Source: Rhodospirillum rubrum ATCC 11170
Lineage (GTDB): Bacteria; Pseudomonadota; Alphaproteobacteria; Rhodospirillales; Rhodospirillaceae
Direction: 5' to 3'
NCBI RefSeq assembly: GCF_000013085.1
Contig: NC_007643.1
Location: forward strand, 4,184,501 to 4,248,500
Length of the DNA: 64,000 nucleotides
In this document: piece by piece, positions 25,414 to 33,306 of the stretch
Layout of the letters: the number at the start of each line of letters is the position of its first letter
How positions within the stretch are numbered: the stretch's first letter is position 1
Notes under the pieces: model-generated
The model's database searches: none
What the model was told of the DNA's origin: nothing
What the model saw: the letters and a program-made list of their open reading frames with translations, nothing else
Program-made: the position numbers and the translations under genes

Positions 25414-26106
25414 ATGCTGGAACTGCACGATGTGAAGGCGAGCCATGGCACGGTTCCGGCGCTGTTTGGCGTCAGTCTGCGCCTGGGCGCGGGCGAGGGG
25501 CTGGCCCTGCTCGGACGCAATGGCGCGGGCAAAAGCTCGATCCTGCGCGCCATCCTCGGGTTGATGCGGGTGACCGCCGGCGAGATCGCCCTGGGCGGCC
25601 GGTCGCTGATCGATTGGCCGCTCCATGCCCGCATCCGCGCCGGCCTGGGCTGGGTTCCCGAGGATCGCCGGGTCTTCGCCGGGTTGAGCGTCGCCGAAAA
25701 CATCGCCGTCGGCACCCGCAACGCCGCCGGGCCGTGGACGACGGCGCGGCTGAAAGCGCTGTTTCCCAAGCTTGACGAGCTGTGGACGCGGCGGGCGGGC
25801 ACGCTGTCGGGGGGCGAGCAGCAGATGCTGACCATTGCCCGCACCCTGGCGGGCAATCCCCGGGTGTTGCTGCTCGACGAGCCCTCCGAGGGGCTGGCGC
25901 CGCTGGTGGTCGCCGATCTCGGCCGGGCGGTGGCGGCGATCAAGGCCGAAGGCGTGGCCCTGTTGCTGAGCGAACAGAACATGACTCTGGCGCGCGGCCT
26001 CGCCGATCGCGCCTGTCTGATCGATCGCGGTCGTGGGGTGTGGAGCGGGGCGATGGCCGATCTGGCCAAGGAGTCCGCTCTTCAGACCCGTCACCTCGCG
26101 GTGTGA
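25414..26106 (+). CDS. livF: Branched-chain amino acid type ABC transporter ATPase (LivF-like)
   Basis: A 230-residue ATPase with Walker A GRNGAGKSS, signature LSGGEQQM, Walker B VLLLDEPSEGLAP and the LLSEQN switch, all typical of LivF rather than LivG. LivF normally works with LivG, LivH, LivM and a binding protein, none of which is encoded nearby. It may serve a transporter encoded elsewhere. AAGG stands 7 bases upstream of the ATG. It is divergent from the glutamate dehydrogenase gene, which suggests an amino acid or urea/amide supply role, but this is only inferred. Confidence 0.83.
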   Translation: MLELHDVKASHGTVPALFGVSLRLGAGEGLALLGRNGAGKSSILRAILGLMRVTAGEIALGGRSLIDWPLHARIRAGLGWVPEDRRVFAGLSVAENIAVGTRNAAGPWTTARLKALFPKLDELWTRRAGTLSGGEQQMLTIARTLAGNPRVLLLDEPSEGLAPLVVADLGRAVAAIKAEGVALLLSEQNMTLARGLADRACLIDRGRGVWSGAMADLAKESALQTRHLAV

Positions 26107-26272
26107 CGGAGAAGGAACGCTGGCGCGGGTTTTTTGACAAAGAACCATGGCCCGGGTTGTTTTCCGCAAGCTTCACCGACACATCCTAGAACCGGAGGGA
26201 TATCTCCCTAGCGTTAGGTATTCATCCGGGGTCTGGACTCAAGGATGGACGGTGACGGAAGGATGCTCTGCG

Positions 26273-27955
26273 GTGCGCATAAAAGACCTGTCGATCTCGA
26301 TCCGCCTGCGCGGCGCTTTTTTGGTGTTGATCATCGGTACGATCATCGTCGCCTGGGCGACTTTGGGAACCTTCGCCACGGTCGTTCAAACCAATAATTG
26401 GACCAACCACACCCGCGAGGTTCAAACCGCTGTTGAAAAGATGCGGTTGTCGCAAATCGATCAGGAAACCGGCGTGCGCGGCTTCCTGATTTCCGGCGAA
26501 GAGTCCTTCCTTGAGCCCTATCGCGCTAATCAGGCGGTTTTCCGCGAGCTTTTGCAGCGGGCTAAGACCCTGACGGCGGATAATCCCGAGCAGCAGCGTC
26601 GCTTCGATGACATCGCCGCCCAGGCGGAGATTTGGCGGACACGGGTCGCCGAGCGCGAAATCGCCCTGATGAACAACGCCGAGACCATCGAGGCGGCCCG
26701 CGCCCTGGAAGCCAGCGGCGCGGGCAAGGTGCCGATGGACGCGATTCGCCGCCTGAGCGGGGAAATCGCCGGCGCCGAGGAGGCCTTGCTCAAGCAGCGG
26801 ACCGCCGAGATGGAGGAGGCCCTGGCTTTGGGGCGCAACACCATGATCGTCGGCGGCGTCGTCTCGGTGGTTCTGGCCGTTCTGCTGGGCTGGCAGTTGA
26901 CGCGCGGTATCGTGCAGCCGGTGCGCCTGCTGACCGGGGTGATGGGTGAACTATCGGCGGGGGGGCGTGGGGTCGCCATCCCCGAGACCGATCGCGGCGA
27001 CGAGATCGGCCAGATGGCCAAGGCGGTGGAAATCTTCAAGGCGGGATTGATCGAAGCTGATCGACTGGCCGCCGAGGAGGCGACCCAGAGGGCGGCCCGC
27101 GAAAGCCGGGTGACGGCCTTGGAAACTCTGGTCGGCGGTTTTCAAGATCGCATCGGAGGTCTGGTCGGCAAGTTGACGGAGTCTTCTTCGGGGCTGGAGA
27201 CCACCGCGCGCGCCATGTCCGAGGCGGCCCGCGCCACCGATACCCAGGCGGCGACGGCCAGCGACGCGGTGGGCAGCGCCAGCATGGGTGTGAGAACCGT
27301 GGCGGCGGCGGCCGAGGAACTCAGCGCCTCGATCAGCGAAATCAGCGGCAAGGTTCAGCAATCAAGCGAGGTGACGCAAAAAGCCATGGCCCGCGCCGCC
27401 GAAACCGACAAGATGGTGGGGCGCCTCGCCGAGGGCGCCGATCGCATCGGCGAAGTCGTCTCGCTGATCAACGCCATCGCCAGCCAGACCAATCTTCTGG
27501 CGCTCAACGCCACGATCGAGGCGGCACGGGCCGGTGACGCCGGCAAGGGCTTCGCCGTGGTCGCCGGCGAGGTCAAGACCCTGGCCAATCAAACCGCCCG
27601 GGCGACCGAGGAAATCGGCGCGCAAATCGGCCGGATTCAAGAGGCGACCCGCGAGACCATCCAGGCCATCAAGGAAATCTCGGGGACCATCGGCGAAATC
27701 AACGGCATCGTCATGTCGGTGGCCTCGGCGGTCGAGGAGCAAAGCGCCGCCACCGCCGAAATCGCCCGCACCGTTCAAAGGGTCTCGACCAATACCGACG
27801 AGGTGACGACCAATGTCGATGGTGTCAGCCGCACCGCCAAGGCCACCGATAGCGCCGCCGCCGATGTGCTGCGCGCCTCGGGAGACCTGACAACGGTCAG
27901 TGGCGAGCTTGGCGGCGAAATCGACCGCTTCGTCGGCGGCGTGCGTCAGCTGTGA
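26273..27955 (+). CDS. Methyl-accepting chemotaxis protein with CHASE3 sensor
   Basis: A 560-residue chemoreceptor. The first membrane helix (about 15-37) is followed by a periplasmic CHASE3-type domain marked by [23 protein letters not shown] (written here as residues 61-83), a second helix near 190-210, a HAMP region and the signalling domain with the hairpin tip [20 protein letters not shown]. It should signal through CheW/CheA to the flagellar motor. The start is GTG 26273 with AAGGA 9 bases upstream; GTG 26252 is equally possible. The 166-bp gap upstream contains TTGACA at 26134 but no good -10. It overlaps the converging gene by 10 bp. Confidence 0.9.
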   Translation: MRIKDLSISIRLRGAFLVLIIGTIIVAWATLGTFATVVQTNNWTNHTREVQTAVEKMRLSQIDQETGVRGFLISGEESFLEPYRANQAVFRELLQRAKTLTADNPEQQRRFDDIAAQAEIWRTRVAEREIALMNNAETIEAARALEASGAGKVPMDAIRRLSGEIAGAEEALLKQRTAEMEEALALGRNTMIVGGVVSVVLAVLLGWQLTRGIVQPVRLLTGVMGELSAGGRGVAIPETDRGDEIGQMAKAVEIFKAGLIEADRLAAEEATQRAARESRVTALETLVGGFQDRIGGLVGKLTESSSGLETTARAMSEAARATDTQAATASDAVGSASMGVRTVAAAAEELSASISEISGKVQQSSEVTQKAMARAAETDKMVGRLAEGADRIGEVVSLINAIASQTNLLALNATIEAARAGDAGKGFAVVAGEVKTLANQTARATEEIGAQIGRIQEATRETIQAIKEISGTIGEINGIVMSVASAVEEQSAATAEIARTVQRVSTNTDEVTTNVDGVSRTAKATDSAAADVLRASGDLTTVSGELGGEIDRFVGGVRQL

Positions 27956-29160
27956 GGGGGCGGGGGCTCGGCTTCCGGTTCGGCGGCGGGTATGGCAGCC
28001 GATTGGGACGCCAGCTTGGCCTTTTGCCGGTGGCGCAAGGCGACGGCGATCAGGCCGATCAAAAGGGCGAGGGCCAAGAAGGGCGCGGCCAGCCATAGGC
28101 CGCGCTGGGTCGCCGAAACCAGCGACGCCACCGCCTCGGCGGCCGGAACGGCGATGGCGATGCGGGTTCCGGGCATTCCCGCCGTGGCGCCGAGCGGCGC
28201 CGATAGCCGGACAAGCCACTCCTGACCCTCGACGTCCAGATCGAAGGATCGCGCCTCCTGGCTGGCGGCGAGCTGGGCGGCAAGCGCGCCGAGGACGGCG
28301 TCGTCTTCTGGGGGGGGCGCCGTCCCGCCGCCGGCATGGCTGGCGAGCGGGGTACCGTCGTTGGCGACCAGCATCAACCGGGCGGAAGGGGAGGGGGCCA
28401 GGGCGCCCAGCAGCCGGGTCAGCCGGGGCATGGCGATCTCGACCCCGGCGACGGCGCGCGGCGCCCCCCTGATCCTGCCGGCCACGGTCAGGGTCGGCAG
28501 GTCGTCGGGGGGCGAGCGGCGAACGATCGGCGGCCCCATCCCCTTTGTCGCCCGCAGCGAGTCGATCCAGGCCGGATCGTCCTTCGTCGCCGGATCGTCG
28601 CCCTCTTCCAGCCGGGCATCGATGATGGCCCCCTCCCCATCCTCGAAGCGCCACAGGGTCCAGAAGCGATTGTCGCGGTCGCGCATGCGGATATGGATCC
28701 CCCAATGCGCCTCCGCCGGGGCGCCCAGGGCCTTGCTTTCGGCGGGTTGGCGGGGATCAAGGCGGATCAGCCGCAAGGTGGTGCCGTTGGGAAACAGGGC
28801 GAAGGCGCGTTGCAACTCGCGCGAGCCGTCCAGCAGCCGATGCAGGGCCGGCAAGGCCGGATGGGTTTCCCCGCGCGGTTCCTGGCGCAGCGCTGGCAGG
28901 CTGGTCAGCATCAACGCCCCGCCGCGGGCCTCGTCCAGCATCGCCTGAACCCGTTTGCCGACCGCCGAGTCCACCCCTTCCAGCCGGGTGCGCGCCGCGC
29001 CCAGGATCAGCGCCCTCGCCTCGCCATGGCGCTGAACGCCGATCAGGGCGGCGGCGATGGCCAAGCCCAAGACCACGGTCGCCAGAAGAACCAGGATCGG
29101 CGACAGATGATGGGGAGGATCGGGCGAGTCGGGGGAACGGCTCATACCATCGGGGCTCAT
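27946..29160 (-). CDS. Membrane protein with large periplasmic sensor-like domain, no output domain
   Basis: A protein of about 404 residues with one N-terminal helix (22-42), about 310 periplasmic residues and a second helix (353-376) followed by a short Pro/Glu-rich tail. The periplasmic part resembles double-Cache sensors in layout: a long helix after the membrane ([22 protein letters not shown]), then alternating strands with [20 protein letters not shown] and [15 protein letters not shown]. There is no HAMP, kinase, GGDEF or MCP domain. The start is uncertain (GTG 29175, ATG 29160 or 29145). It converges on, and overlaps, the chemoreceptor gene. Confidence 0.7.
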   Translation of the reverse strand: MSPDGMSRSPDSPDPPHHLSPILVLLATVVLGLAIAAALIGVQRHGEARALILGAARTRLEGVDSAVGKRVQAMLDEARGGALMLTSLPALRQEPRGETHPALPALHRLLDGSRELQRAFALFPNGTTLRLIRLDPRQPAESKALGAPAEAHWGIHIRMRDRDNRFWTLWRFEDGEGAIIDARLEEGDDPATKDDPAWIDSLRATKGMGPPIVRRSPPDDLPTLTVAGRIRGAPRAVAGVEIAMPRLTRLLGALAPSPSARLMLVANDGTPLASHAGGGTAPPPEDDAVLGALAAQLAASQEARSFDLDVEGQEWLVRLSAPLGATAGMPGTRIAIAVPAAEAVASLVSATQRGLWLAAPFLALALLIGLIAVALRHRQKAKLASQSAAIPAAEPEAEPPPPHS

Positions 29161-29323
29161 CGGACAAGGGACCACTGGGCGCGCGGACCCTTACGGGAAA
29201 CGTCGGGGCAAGGGTGACACAGTTGGACCGGCCGGGGAACCCCGCCGCGCGGTCCGGGTTTGCAAGGGGGGACGGGCGCCAAACCGGCCCCTCCCCCCTT
29301 CCCCCGTTTCGTTGGAGGTCGCG

Positions 29324-30178
29324 ATGAGCGATGACGTGCTACAACCGCCCCAGGACCAAGACAGCCAGCCCGGTCATGAACTGGAGATGACGCCCCAACC
29401 CGACTGCCAGCCCCGCCACCCCGGTTCGGACCGGCTGGCCGGCAAGGTCGCCTTGATTTCGGGCGGCGACAGCGGCATCGGCCGCGCCGTCGCCCTCGCC
29501 TTCGCCCGCGAAGGCGCCAAGATCGCCCTGCTCTATCTCGACGAACACGACGACGCCCGGGAAACCGAGCGCTTGGTGATGGCCGAGGGACGCGAATGTC
29601 TGGTGATGCCGGGCGATGTCGGCGACGAGGCGATCTGCATCGACGCGGTCGCCCAAGTGATCGGCAATTTCGGCGCTCTCGATATCCTGGTCAACAACGC
29701 CGCCGAACAACACGAGGTCGAGGACCTGAGCGACCTGACGGCCGGACAACTGGAAAAGACCTTCCGCACCAATGTCTTCGGCTACATCTATCTGGCCAAG
29801 GCCGCCCTTCCCCACCTGCCCAAGGGCGGGTCGATCATCAATACCACCTCGATCACCGCCTATCAGGGCCACCGCACGCTGATCGACTACAGCGCCACCA
29901 AGGGGGCGATCGTCGCCCTCACCCGCAGCCTGTCGCAATCGTTGCTCGATCGCGGCATCCGGGTCAACGCGGTGGCCCCCGGGCCGATCTGGACCCCGCT
30001 GATCCCGGCCAGCTTCAGCCCCGATCACGTCGCCAGTCATGGCGCCTCGGTGCCAATGGGCCGCGCCGGCCAGCCCAATGAGGTCGCCCCGGCCTATGTG
30101 TTCCTGGCCAGCGACGACGCCTCCTATATCAGCGGTCAGGTGATCCACCCCAATGGCGGGGCGATCATCGGGTCTTGA
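29324..30178 (+). CDS. Short-chain dehydrogenase/reductase (YghA/general stress type)
   Basis: A 284-residue NAD(P)-dependent oxidoreductase. After a Pro/Gln-rich leader of about 35 residues it shows the cofactor motif SGGDSGIGRAVA, the NNAAEQ strand, catalytic Ser in NTTSITAYQG and the YSATKGA active site, ending SGQVIHPNGG. The long leader and the GGDSGIG form are typical of the YghA/YdaD group, a stress-related aldehyde reductase family. GGAGG precedes the ATG 29324 by 5 bases. It appears to be monocistronic. Confidence 0.87.
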   Translation: MSDDVLQPPQDQDSQPGHELEMTPQPDCQPRHPGSDRLAGKVALISGGDSGIGRAVALAFAREGAKIALLYLDEHDDARETERLVMAEGRECLVMPGDVGDEAICIDAVAQVIGNFGALDILVNNAAEQHEVEDLSDLTAGQLEKTFRTNVFGYIYLAKAALPHLPKGGSIINTTSITAYQGHRTLIDYSATKGAIVALTRSLSQSLLDRGIRVNAVAPGPIWTPLIPASFSPDHVASHGASVPMGRAGQPNEVAPAYVFLASDDASYISGQVIHPNGGAIIGS

Positions 30179-30264
30179 GGGCAGATGGAGCGGGGAAGGA
30201 CTTTGCCGTCCGCCGTCGCGGCGCTAGACTCGGCCTCACGCCAGACTGTCAAGCGAGCCGTCCC

Positions 30265-30738
30265 ATGTCCAAGACCACCCGCGCCACCCAGGCGCTTGAT
30301 CGCGCCCATGTCGTTCACGAGGTGGTGAGCTATGAGTACGATCCCGATGCGCCGAGCATCGGGCTTCAGGCCGCCCAGGCCATCGGCGAACACCCCCGCC
30401 GGGTGCTGAAAACCCTGATGGCCGAGGTCGACGGCAAGGCGGTCTGCGCCGTCGTGCCCTCCGACCGCGAGGTCAGCATGAAAAAGCTGGCCGCCGTGTT
30501 CGGCGGCAAGGCGGCCCATATGATGAAGCCCGCCGACGCCGAACGGCTGACCGGCTTTCATGTGGGCGGCATCAGCCCCTTTGGCCAGAAGCGCACCGTG
30601 CCGACGGTGGTCGAGGAAAGCGCCCTGGCCGAGGAGCGGGTCTATATGAACGGCGGCCAGCGCGGCCTTCAGGTGCGCTTGGCGCCGGCCGATGCCGTCG
30701 CCGCCCTTGGCGCCCGGGTGGCCTCGATCGTGGCCTAA
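30265..30738 (+). CDS. ybaK: Cys-tRNA(Pro)/Cys-tRNA(Cys) deacylase
   Basis: A 157-residue YbaK/EbsC protein that hydrolyses mischarged Cys-tRNA(Pro). The family landmarks are YEYDPDAPSIGLQAA near the start, RVLKTLMAEVDG, VPSDREVSMKKLA with the catalytic lysine region, GGISPFGQKR and the glycine turn NGGQRGLQVRL. The ATG 30265 is the first that fits the family N-terminus. It lies 86 bp after the SDR gene on the same strand, perhaps cotranscribed. Confidence 0.9.
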   Translation: MSKTTRATQALDRAHVVHEVVSYEYDPDAPSIGLQAAQAIGEHPRRVLKTLMAEVDGKAVCAVVPSDREVSMKKLAAVFGGKAAHMMKPADAERLTGFHVGGISPFGQKRTVPTVVEESALAEERVYMNGGQRGLQVRLAPADAVAALGARVASIVA

Positions 30739-30751
30739 TATCCCGATAGGA

Positions 30752-30798
30752 GGGCGACTCGTCGTCGCGTGCTGGTCCGGCGCACTCGCGAGTCGTCC
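30752..30798 (-). repeat. Palindromic element family 1, copy D (divergent)
   Basis: GGGCGACTC (30752-30760) pairs with GAGTCGTCC (30790-30798), allowing one G-U. On the minus strand the element begins at the yqhA stop codon and reads CGCGAG, then CGGACCAG, then GACGACGA, the same order as copies A-C. The outer arms differ from the AAGCAAATC type but still pair with each other. Confidence 0.65.
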
Positions 30799-31298
30799 TA
30801 GATTTTTTCCTTGTGCAAGATCTTCTCGAGGAAGCCGAGCATCAGGGCCGAGACGACGAAGGTGAGATGCATGAGGGTGAACCACATGATCTTGCCGTTG
30901 TCGTATTGACTGGCGTTGAGGAAGATCTGCAGCAGGTGGATCGAGGAGATGGCGACGATCGACGACGCCACCTTGATCTTCAGGCTGCCGGCGTCAAGCT
31001 TACCCAGCCACGACACTTCGACCTGATGGTCATCGAAGCGGCCAACGAAATTCTCGTAGCTTGAGATCATCACCATGACGATCAGGCTGGCGACCAGGGC
31101 GGCGTCGATCAGGCTGAGCATCGCCAGGATCATCTCGGCTTCGCCCAGCACGAAGACATCGCCAGCGATCTTGGCGAACTTATAGAGAAACGACACCGCA
31201 TAGACGGCTAGGGCCGCTCCCAGGCCAAGATAGAAGATCACCAGCATCCAGCGGCTGGCGAGGATTATGCGTTCGATGAGCAGTTCGAGCGGCTTCAC
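30798..31298 (-). CDS. yqhA: YqhA / UPF0114 family membrane protein
   Basis: A 166-residue inner-membrane protein of the YqhA family (about 165 residues). It has four hydrophobic stretches, near 15-38, 53-80, 108-126 and 134-155, with the conserved ISSYENFVGRF and SIHLLQIFLN segments. The function is not known. The GTG start at 31298 is preceded by AGAGA. It is divergent from the Kef-type antiporter, with 209 bp between the two starts that should hold both promoters. Confidence 0.88.
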   Translation of the reverse strand: MKPLELLIERIILASRWMLVIFYLGLGAALAVYAVSFLYKFAKIAGDVFVLGEAEMILAMLSLIDAALVASLIVMVMISSYENFVGRFDDHQVEVSWLGKLDAGSLKIKVASSIVAISSIHLLQIFLNASQYDNGKIMWFTLMHLTFVVSALMLGFLEKILHKEKI

Positions 31299-31507
31299 AA
31301 GCTATCTCTTTCAGGTTGAGAGGATCTGTTTCGAGTCGGACTCAAGGGCCGAGAGGGCCCCTCTGTCAAGAAGCTCCTCCGATACCGCCTAAAGGTCTTG
31401 GGAAAATTCCGCTCATACGGTCAAATACGTTGAGCTCCTTGGGCCTTCGCCCCATGTCAGGGGTCCCGCCGCCTTTCCTCCCAATCCGTGTTTTGCCAGG
31501 ACCGCGC

Positions 31508-33238
31508 ATGATCCACGCGACTCCCCTGATTACCATTCTCGTCGCCGGTCTCGGCATCGCCTTCATTTTCGGTGCCATCGCCCATCGTCTTAAAGTCTCG
31601 CCGCTGGTCGGCTATCTTTTAGCCGGTATCGTTATTGGGCCAGCAACCCCAGGTTATGTCGCCGATCAAAATCTGGCTTCGGAACTCTCCGAGATCGGCG
31701 TGATCTTGTTGATGTTTGGCGTCGGCTTACACTTTTCCCTCAAGGATCTGCTGTCGGTGCGGGCGATCGCCGTTCCCGGCGCCATTGTTCAGATCGCTTT
31801 CGCGACCGTTCTCGGCATAGGCATCGCCCATTTCGCCGGTTGGGGTCTGGGCGGCGGTATCGTGTTCGGCCTAGCGCTTTCGGTGGCGAGCACGGTGGTT
31901 TTGCTGCGCGCCATGCAAGATCGCCGGCTGATCGATACCCTGCGCGGGCGCATCGCCGTCGGCTGGCTGATCGTCGAGGATCTGGCGATGGTGATGGCGC
32001 TGGTGTTGCTGCCCGCCGTCGCCGGAGCCTTGGGGGTGGGCACCGCGAACGGCACGCCCAGCCTATCGCTGGTCGATGTCGGGATATCCTTAGGCGTCAC
32101 TCTGGCCAAGGTGGCGGCCTTCATCGTGCTGATGCTGGTGGTTGGTCGGCGGGTCATTCCCTGGCTGCTCCACCGCATGGCCTCGACCGGCTCGCGCGAG
32201 TTGTTCCGGTTGGCGGTGTTGGTGATCGCCCTTGGCGTCGCCTTCGGCTCGGCCACGTTGTTTGGGGTGTCCTTCGCCCTGGGAGCCTTCTTCGCCGGCA
32301 TGGTCATGAATGAATCCGAACTGAGCGGTCAGGCCGCCCAGGACACCCTGCCCCTGCGCGATGCCTTCGCCGTGCTGTTCTTCGTGTCGGTCGGCATGCT
32401 GTTCAATCCATCCTCGGTGATCGAAAGCCCGCTGCTGTTCGTCGCCACCTTGCTGGTCATCGTTTTTGGCAAATCGGTCGCGGCCTTCGGTCTGGTGCTG
32501 ATGTTCGGCCACAGCAAGGCCACGGCTTTGACCATCGCCGCCAGCCTTGCCCAGATCGGCGAATTCTCGTTCATCCTCGCCCCGCTTGGCGTGTCGCTCG
32601 GCTTAATGCCCCAGCAGGGTCAGGATCTGATCCTGGCGGCGGCGATCGTATCGATCCTGCTCAATCCGTTTTTGTTCATGTTGCTCGACCGCTATTTCTT
32701 GCATGACGCTTCCGCTTCCGCTTCGGCGGCGGCTGACCCGCCCGAACCCGCTCCCTCCTCCGGGGCGGCGGACGACGAGGACGAGGCGGCGATCGCGGTG
32801 GCCAAGCCGGCGCCGGTGGCTCCGGCCAGCGGTCATGCGGTGGTCGTCGGTTCCGGACGGGTCGGGGCGCTGATCGGCGAGATGCTGGCCGAACGCGAGG
32901 TCAGGCGGGTGGTCATCGAGGAATCCGAAAGCGTGATCGAGGCGCTGCGCGGCAAGGGCGTCTCGTGCCACCTGGGCAATGCCGCCGACCCCGAGACCCT
33001 GGCCCTGGCCGACACCATCGAGGCGCGCTGGCTGTTCGTGGCCATTCCCAACGCCTTCGAGGCTGGCCAGGTGGTTGAACAGGCGCGCAAGTCGAACCCC
33101 GATCTGCAGATCATCGCCCGCGCCCATTCCGACGCCGAGGTCGAACACCTGAAAGCACGCGGTGCGTCGCGGGTGGTGATGGCCGAACGCGAAACGGCGC
33201 GCGGCATGATCGCCGAGGCCCTGCTGCCGCGCTTGTAA
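31508..33238 (+). CDS. Kef/YbaL-type monovalent cation:proton antiporter
   Basis: A 576-residue inner-membrane antiporter. About 12 membrane helices of the Na+/H+ exchanger family (residues 1-400; FGVGLHFSLKDLL and FALGAFFAGMVMNESE are typical) are followed by a Ser/Ala/Pro linker and a cytosolic RCK/TrkA-N nucleotide-binding domain starting VVVGSGRVGALIGE (about 445). This is the YbaL/KefB layout used for K+ or Na+ extrusion. AGGA stands 6 bases before the ATG. A KefG/KefF partner is not encoded nearby. Confidence 0.9.
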   Translation: MIHATPLITILVAGLGIAFIFGAIAHRLKVSPLVGYLLAGIVIGPATPGYVADQNLASELSEIGVILLMFGVGLHFSLKDLLSVRAIAVPGAIVQIAFATVLGIGIAHFAGWGLGGGIVFGLALSVASTVVLLRAMQDRRLIDTLRGRIAVGWLIVEDLAMVMALVLLPAVAGALGVGTANGTPSLSLVDVGISLGVTLAKVAAFIVLMLVVGRRVIPWLLHRMASTGSRELFRLAVLVIALGVAFGSATLFGVSFALGAFFAGMVMNESELSGQAAQDTLPLRDAFAVLFFVSVGMLFNPSSVIESPLLFVATLLVIVFGKSVAAFGLVLMFGHSKATALTIAASLAQIGEFSFILAPLGVSLGLMPQQGQDLILAAAIVSILLNPFLFMLLDRYFLHDASASASAAADPPEPAPSSGAADDEDEAAIAVAKPAPVAPASGHAVVVGSGRVGALIGEMLAEREVRRVVIEESESVIEALRGKGVSCHLGNAADPETLALADTIEARWLFVAIPNAFEAGQVVEQARKSNPDLQIIARAHSDAEVEHLKARGASRVVMAERETARGMIAEALLPRL

Positions 33239-33250
33239 GGGTCCCCCACA

Positions 33251-33288
33251 AGAAAACGGCCGGCGGGATGCCCCACCGGCCGTTTTCT
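33251..33288. terminator. Bidirectional terminator between the Kef-type gene and secDF
   Basis: Perfect 13-bp arms AGAAAACGGCCGG (33251-33263) and CCGGCCGTTTTCT (33276-33288) enclose a 12-base loop. The A-rich foot on one side and T-rich foot on the other give a U-rich end in both directions, which suits the two converging genes. Confidence 0.85.
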
Positions 33289-33306
33289 GTTCAAGGAAGG
33301 CGGGGG

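Noticed and set aside
26134-26162. Promoter TTGACA before the chemoreceptor gene
   Set aside because: The -35 is perfect but the hexamer at the right distance (TTGTTT) is poor, and no flagellar sigma-28 type element was visible.
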